Source of the DNA: Desulfobacteraceae bacterium | GTDB lineage: Bacteria > Desulfobacterota > Desulfobacteria > Desulfobacterales > Desulfosalsimonadaceae | DNA: 16,798 nucleotides | Assembly (NCBI GenBank): GCA_024636355.1 | Contig: JAGXHH010000230.1 | Span: 1 to 16,798, forward strand | Direction of reading: 5' to 3' | Part shown: piece after piece, positions 14,016 to 16,798 of the stretch | Position numbering within the stretch: the first letter of the stretch is position 1 | Layout of the letters: each line of letters opens with the position of its first letter | The notes under the pieces: generated by a model | Told to the model about the DNA's origin: nothing | Database searches by the model: none | The model's input: only the letters and a program-made list of their open reading frames with translations | Made by a program: the position numbers and the translations under genes

Positions 14016-14287
14016 TGCCGGGGGGGGAGGGGGGCGTGTGCGCCTGTTGTTGGGAGCCGTTCTAATTGCGAATTTCTTGTTTTTAAACAGATTATTGAAC
14101 ATGAAGTACATGAAGATCTCATGAAGATCCATGAAGGGATTTTTTAATTTTTTATCCTTCATGTTCTTCATGGTCTTCATGTACATCAAACCGCAGAAGC
14201 CGTCATGCGGCGGAGGCCGCAATCCCGTTTCTCCGGCATTTTTCGGGACGCCCGGCAGCCTGCGCCCTGTCTTTTACCCGGAGGTGC
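14016..14287. other. Short intergenic region with G-run and hairpin
   Basis: No gene is seen. It begins with eight G, one A, six G (14020-14034), directly after the stop codon, and contains the CATGAAG hairpin at 14106-14184. The convergent genes on either side probably both end here. Confidence 0.6.
14106..14184. repeat. CATGAAG-rich inverted repeat, possible bidirectional terminator
   Basis: GTACATGAAGA (14106-14116) pairs exactly with TCTTCATGTAC (14174-14184), and the inner CATGAAGG(G)AT (14130-14140) pairs with ATCCTTCATG (14154-14163), leaving a T-rich loop. The position between convergent genes suits a bidirectional terminator, although the T-run is in the loop. The arms are built of repeated CATGAAGA words, as in a known style of dispersed repeat. 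Confidence 0.55.
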
Positions 14288-15403
14288 TTATACTTCCTGC
14301 CCCGCATCGCATCGCAGCGTGATGCGCAGGATCTCGCCCGTTTTCCACAACCGCATGCGCGGCCCCCAGGTGCCGGTTCCCCGGCTGATGATCAACGACA
14401 TTTCCCTGACCATATGGAAACCTTCGAGCAGCGGATATGCCAGACGAACGATATAGCCGAACGGCCAGATCTGGCCTGCGTGAGTATGGCCGCAGAGCAT
14501 CAAATCGACGCCGGATTCAGCCGCCTGCTCTATTTGTGACGGGGTATGGGAAAGAAGGATCGTCGCACCTTCGGGCCGCCCTTCTACTGTTTGGATGACA
14601 AGGTCATGGTTCCGCCCTGCTGAATGCCGGCGCCCGAGATCGTCTACGCCCGCTATGATAAGGCCGCTTTCGACTTGAACCCACCGGTTTCGCAGTACAT
14701 TGAAGCCGCTTTCTTCCATCAGTCGCTGACTTTCATTACCGCCACCGTGAAAATCGTGATTTCCCAATACGGACCAGACCCCGAGCGGCGCGGTCAGCCG
14801 GCGCAGGACCGGAATAAACGTTTCGGGGTTGCTCCCGTGGCCTTCAAAAAAATCCCCGAGTAAAACGATCAGGTCCGGTTTTTCCTTTAAAACCTGGGAG
14901 ATCCTGTCCGCCATCCACCGGTCGTCGAGCTGGGGTCCGAGGTGGGTATCGGAAATGGCGACTACTACGGTGCCGTCGAGTGCCCGCGGAAGTCCGGCCA
15001 CCCGAACTTCGTAATCCTGCACCACCGGCGCCCGGAATCCTTGAACAAGTGCGATAATTGAAAGCAGGCACCCGGCAGCAAGCGCCCCGCCTCTCAAACG
15101 GGGAGCAAACCGGCGGCAGAAAAAACCGAATCCGGTAACCACATCGACTGCCAGAAACGAAACGAACAGCAAAAACAATACCGCCATCCAGTTCATTGCG
15201 GCAAATTCGAAGGTTTCGGCCAGAAATCCCGAGCTGTCGTGCCCGACGGTGCGCCCCAGAAAGAAAAACAACCAGAGGCAGAAACCGGAAATGAAAACCG
15301 GCTTTCGCGAATACCGCCGGCGCACCATCGGAATGGTCGATATTCGCCAGAATACATAGAGGTGCATCAACGTACAGACAGAAATCAGTATGGTTCCGAA
15401 CAT
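14288..15403 (-). CDS. Membrane-anchored metallophosphoesterase (YkuE/COG1408-like)
   Basis: The 371-residue protein has four predicted membrane helices in residues 1-122 (about 3-20, 35-52, 71-92, 104-121) and a calcineurin-like phosphoesterase domain after that. The metal-binding motifs are all present: SDTHL (Asp152, His154), GDFFEG (Asp184), GNHD (214-217), SHTP (His286) and GHTHAG (305-310). It should bind two metal ions and hydrolyse a phosphoester; the substrate is unknown, though YkuE-type relatives are linked to lipid or cell-wall phosphates. GGAG five bases upstream supports the start. The RAYT element ends exactly at that site, so the original upstream region has been displaced. 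Without the element, this gene would follow the sigma54-type regulator by 16 bases. Confidence 0.88.
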   Translation of the reverse strand: MFGTILISVCTLMHLYVFWRISTIPMVRRRYSRKPVFISGFCLWLFFFLGRTVGHDSSGFLAETFEFAAMNWMAVLFLLFVSFLAVDVVTGFGFFCRRFAPRLRGGALAAGCLLSIIALVQGFRAPVVQDYEVRVAGLPRALDGTVVVAISDTHLGPQLDDRWMADRISQVLKEKPDLIVLLGDFFEGHGSNPETFIPVLRRLTAPLGVWSVLGNHDFHGGGNESQRLMEESGFNVLRNRWVQVESGLIIAGVDDLGRRHSAGRNHDLVIQTVEGRPEGATILLSHTPSQIEQAAESGVDLMLCGHTHAGQIWPFGYIVRLAYPLLEGFHMVREMSLIISRGTGTWGPRMRLWKTGEILRITLRCDAGQEV

Positions 15404-15412
15404 CTTTTCTCC

Positions 15413-15438
15413 GGGGTCAAATCTTTATTCTTGACAAA
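15413..15438 (+). repeat. Left terminal inverted repeat of the RAYT element
   Basis: Starts GGGGTCAAATC and ends TTGACAAA. On the minus strand it encodes the last residues RIKI and the stop codon of the transposase. A consensus -35 TTGACA faces inward. Confidence 0.85.
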
Positions 15439-16427
15439 TCGTCCACAAGCAAATCGAATCGTTGTTTCAGCGTAGAATCCTTTTCCATTTTCAGTCGCAA
15501 TCGTTTCCTTGAGATACTGACTGAACTGTAATCGATGTTTCCAAGATACCTCCCGATTTCCGGCTGCCTGATATTGCAAAATCGATAAAGGAGTTCCATC
15601 AGCATGGATCGCTCCGTTGAGTTTTTACCCCGCCGACAGATCTCATCCCGGTCATTTCCGGTTAATGCGCAGAAGGCGTCAATCAGTTTCCCAGGGGTGT
15701 ACGACGAGCGAATCTCTTTTAAATGGGGTTGTTCCCGGCCTGATGCGGGATCCATCCTTGTCAGGTATTTTTCTTTGATGTCGTTGATAAAGCCATCAGA
15801 ACCGATAATTCCGTTGCCTTTTCCGATGTCAAGAGGGCTTGATTCAACTTTGTTCAGGCCTCGATAAACGAACTGCCGGTAGGCAGCCCGCCCTTCTTTC
15901 GTATCCCCTCCGAAATAATCGAGCACCGTCTGGTAATGGACAAACGCATCCCGTTTTTTCGTATTCGTATATCCGGCAAAACTGCTGTGGGAAAACCCCT
16001 TCAAAATCGTGATTCGCCGTTCCGTTTCCATCCCGGCATGCGCTTTGGTTCTTACCGGGTTCAGGTGAATGTAGCGGGACAGTTCTTTTAAATAAGTGTC
16101 TGCATCGACCAGGTAAGCTTTATAACGCCCCTGGTACAGATGACCGGACCGGTTGTGACGGCGGTTGAAGGAGGATGTATAGGCGATATTGAAATGACGC
16201 ATGAAACTCGACAGATTCCCTTCCGGAGTCGTCACCAGAAGATGATAATGATTGGTCATGCATACATAGCCCAGCAAGGAAACGTTATATACTTCAAGGG
16301 AATCCGACAGTTTTTCAAGGAACATCAGGTAGTCGTTGTTATCCTTAAAAATATCCCGCCGCTCGTTTCCTCGACCCGTGACATGATAATATGCGCCTGA
16401 ATATTGGATACGGAGTTGTCTGGCCAT
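15417..16427 (-). CDS. Y1 (HUH) transposase, RAYT-like, with DnaA-like C-terminal helix-turn-helix
   Basis: The 336-residue protein begins MARQLRIQYSGAYYHVTGRG, typical of REP-associated tyrosine transposases. Its metal site is His60-Tyr61-His62 in TNHYHLLV, and the catalytic tyrosine is probably Tyr119 in SRYIHLNPVR. It would nick and rejoin single-stranded DNA through a phosphotyrosine link. Residues about 265-315 (RSMLMELLYRF..IRQPEIGRYLG.IDYSSVSISRKR) resemble DnaA domain IV, a DNA-binding helix-turn-helix, which may recognise the element ends. Last codons and stop lie in the left inverted repeat. No Shine-Dalgarno precedes ATG 16427; the predicted promoter places the transcription start at that ATG. 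All key residues are present, so it may be active. Confidence 0.87.
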   Translation of the reverse strand: MARQLRIQYSGAYYHVTGRGNERRDIFKDNNDYLMFLEKLSDSLEVYNVSLLGYVCMTNHYHLLVTTPEGNLSSFMRHFNIAYTSSFNRRHNRSGHLYQGRYKAYLVDADTYLKELSRYIHLNPVRTKAHAGMETERRITILKGFSHSSFAGYTNTKKRDAFVHYQTVLDYFGGDTKEGRAAYRQFVYRGLNKVESSPLDIGKGNGIIGSDGFINDIKEKYLTRMDPASGREQPHLKEIRSSYTPGKLIDAFCALTGNDRDEICRRGKNSTERSMLMELLYRFCNIRQPEIGRYLGNIDYSSVSISRKRLRLKMEKDSTLKQRFDLLVDDLSRIKI

Positions 16428-16433
16428 GGGCTG

Positions 16434-16462
16434 AAGCTATGGGAAGTTAAGGCATTTGTCAA
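16434..16462 (-). promoter_or_regulatory. Predicted transposase promoter overlapping the right terminal repeat
   Basis: On the minus strand, TTGACA (16462-16457), inside the inverted repeat, is followed after 17 bases by TAGCTT (16439-16434), which keeps the three most conserved -10 positions. Six bases later comes the transposase ATG, so the mRNA would be leaderless or nearly so, in keeping with the missing Shine-Dalgarno. Confidence 0.4.
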
Positions 16463-16480
16463 GAATAAAGATTTGACCCC
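16455..16480 (-). repeat. Right terminal inverted repeat of the RAYT element
   Basis: Exact reverse complement of 15413-15438. It ends seven bases from the stop codon of the sigma54-type regulator gene and carries the inward -35 box of the transposase promoter. Confidence 0.85.
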
Positions 16481-16487
16481 CTACGCA

Positions 16488-16779
16488 TTACAACTTCTTC
16501 AGGGTGATGCCGTATTTCCGGATCCGGTATCCCAGCTGCCGGGGAGTGATGCCGAGGGTCATGGAGGCATTCTGCAGGATAAACCTGCTGGCCTGGAGCG
16601 CGACGACGATTCTTTTCCGTTCCAGCTGCTCAACCTCTTCGATCAGGCCCATCCGGGAATCGGGCGATGATAGGGGTACGGGATACTCCCGGGTATCCGG
16701 ATATTCTTCGGGCGGGTTGAATGGGAGGTCTTCCGGGCCGATGACACGCGTTTCGGTCATGATCACCAGGCGTTCGACC
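16488..16779 (-). CDS. Sigma54-dependent regulator, C-terminal fragment (cut by contig end)
   Basis: Only the last 97 residues are present, from VERLVIMT. That phrase is the end of the sigma54 AAA+ domain (N.VERLVIM). After a variable linker comes a Fis-type helix-turn-helix, NASMTLGITPRQLGYRIRKYGI, whose TPRQ..YRI wording is closest to NifA-type activators. The missing N-terminus would hold the sensor and ATPase domains. Any start codon in the final bases, giving the peptide MCIRDR, comes from adapter sequence and is false. It lies upstream of the metallophosphoesterase on the same strand and may be its original operon partner. Confidence 0.82.
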
Positions 16780-16798
16780 CTGTCTCTTATACACATCT
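16780..16798. other. Nextera transposase mosaic end (sequencing adapter)
   Basis: The final 19 bases, CTGTCTCTTATACACATCT, are the Tn5/Nextera mosaic end used in library preparation. Read on the minus strand they give the well-known false start MCIRDR. They are not part of the genome. Confidence 0.97.

Larger units (their letters stand above)
15413..16480 (-). mobile_element. RAYT/IS200-like element with perfect 26-bp terminal inverted repeats
   Basis: The element of 1068 bp is bounded by exact reverse complements at 15413-15438 and 16455-16480 and encodes one HUH (Y1) transposase. On the transposase strand it is flanked 5' by GTAG and 3' by GGAG. GTAG is also the head of the REP-like repeats in this window. 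No target duplication is visible, as expected for this enzyme class. It sits between the stop of the regulator and the ribosome-binding site of the metallophosphoesterase. Confidence 0.82.

Noticed and set aside
14020..14034. G-quadruplex or assembly error in the run of eight G, A, six G
   Set aside because: Four separate G-tracts with proper loops are not present, and read errors cannot be judged without raw data.

Overview
This is a moderately GC-rich bacterial contig end. The gene families look like a deltaproteobacterium (Desulfobacterota, sulfate-reducer type): an LpoB/COG3014/LPP20 lipoprotein operon, a membrane protein ending in the 'ILPICASCKKIR' Cys domain, and dense GTAG-headed palindromic repeats. 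The lineage is an inference from gene style, because no rRNA or tRNA is present. The last 19 bases are the Nextera transposase mosaic end, so the true genomic sequence stops near 16779 and the right edge is a library artefact.

Layout. Positions 1-1395 hold a repeat and two unrecognised secreted proteins: one small, acidic and aromatic, the other with two tandem OB-like repeats. Positions 1569-5288 form a four-gene operon of predicted outer-membrane lipoproteins (LpoB-like PBP activator, COG3014 helical-repeat protein, two LPP20 proteins). It has a good sigma70-like promoter and is followed, after a repeat cluster, by an MltC-type lytic transglycosylase at 5619-6845. Together these look like an envelope or peptidoglycan module. 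Positions 6858-8965 hold, on the minus strand, a small HEIAH metallopeptidase-like protein and an NDH-2-like FAD/NAD(P) oxidoreductase, separated by a REPIN-like palindrome. Positions 9210-11335 hold DUF427, a four-helix membrane protein with a CxxC/CxxC tail, and a GatB/YqeY protein. Positions 11608-12000 (minus) hold a small lipoprotein. Positions 12628-14015 form a tight operon of an unknown protein, a divergent uracil-DNA-glycosylase-fold protein, a 39-codon ORF resembling a SWIM-protein N-terminus, and a conserved 86-residue protein. Positions 14288-16779 (minus) hold a sigma54-type regulator C-terminus, a RAYT/IS200-like element with perfect 26-bp terminal inverted repeats, and a membrane-anchored metallophosphoesterase.

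The most interesting theme is repeat biology. At least four families of GTAG-headed hairpin repeats (REP-like) lie in one window together with a Y1 (HUH) transposase of the RAYT type. That transposase sits in its own inverted-repeat element, inserted exactly between two genes that would otherwise be 16 nt apart, and its 5' flank is also GTAG. A composite REP array of about 183 bp occurs twice in inverted orientation (5327-5508 and 12185-12368). No tRNA, rRNA or CRISPR array was seen.
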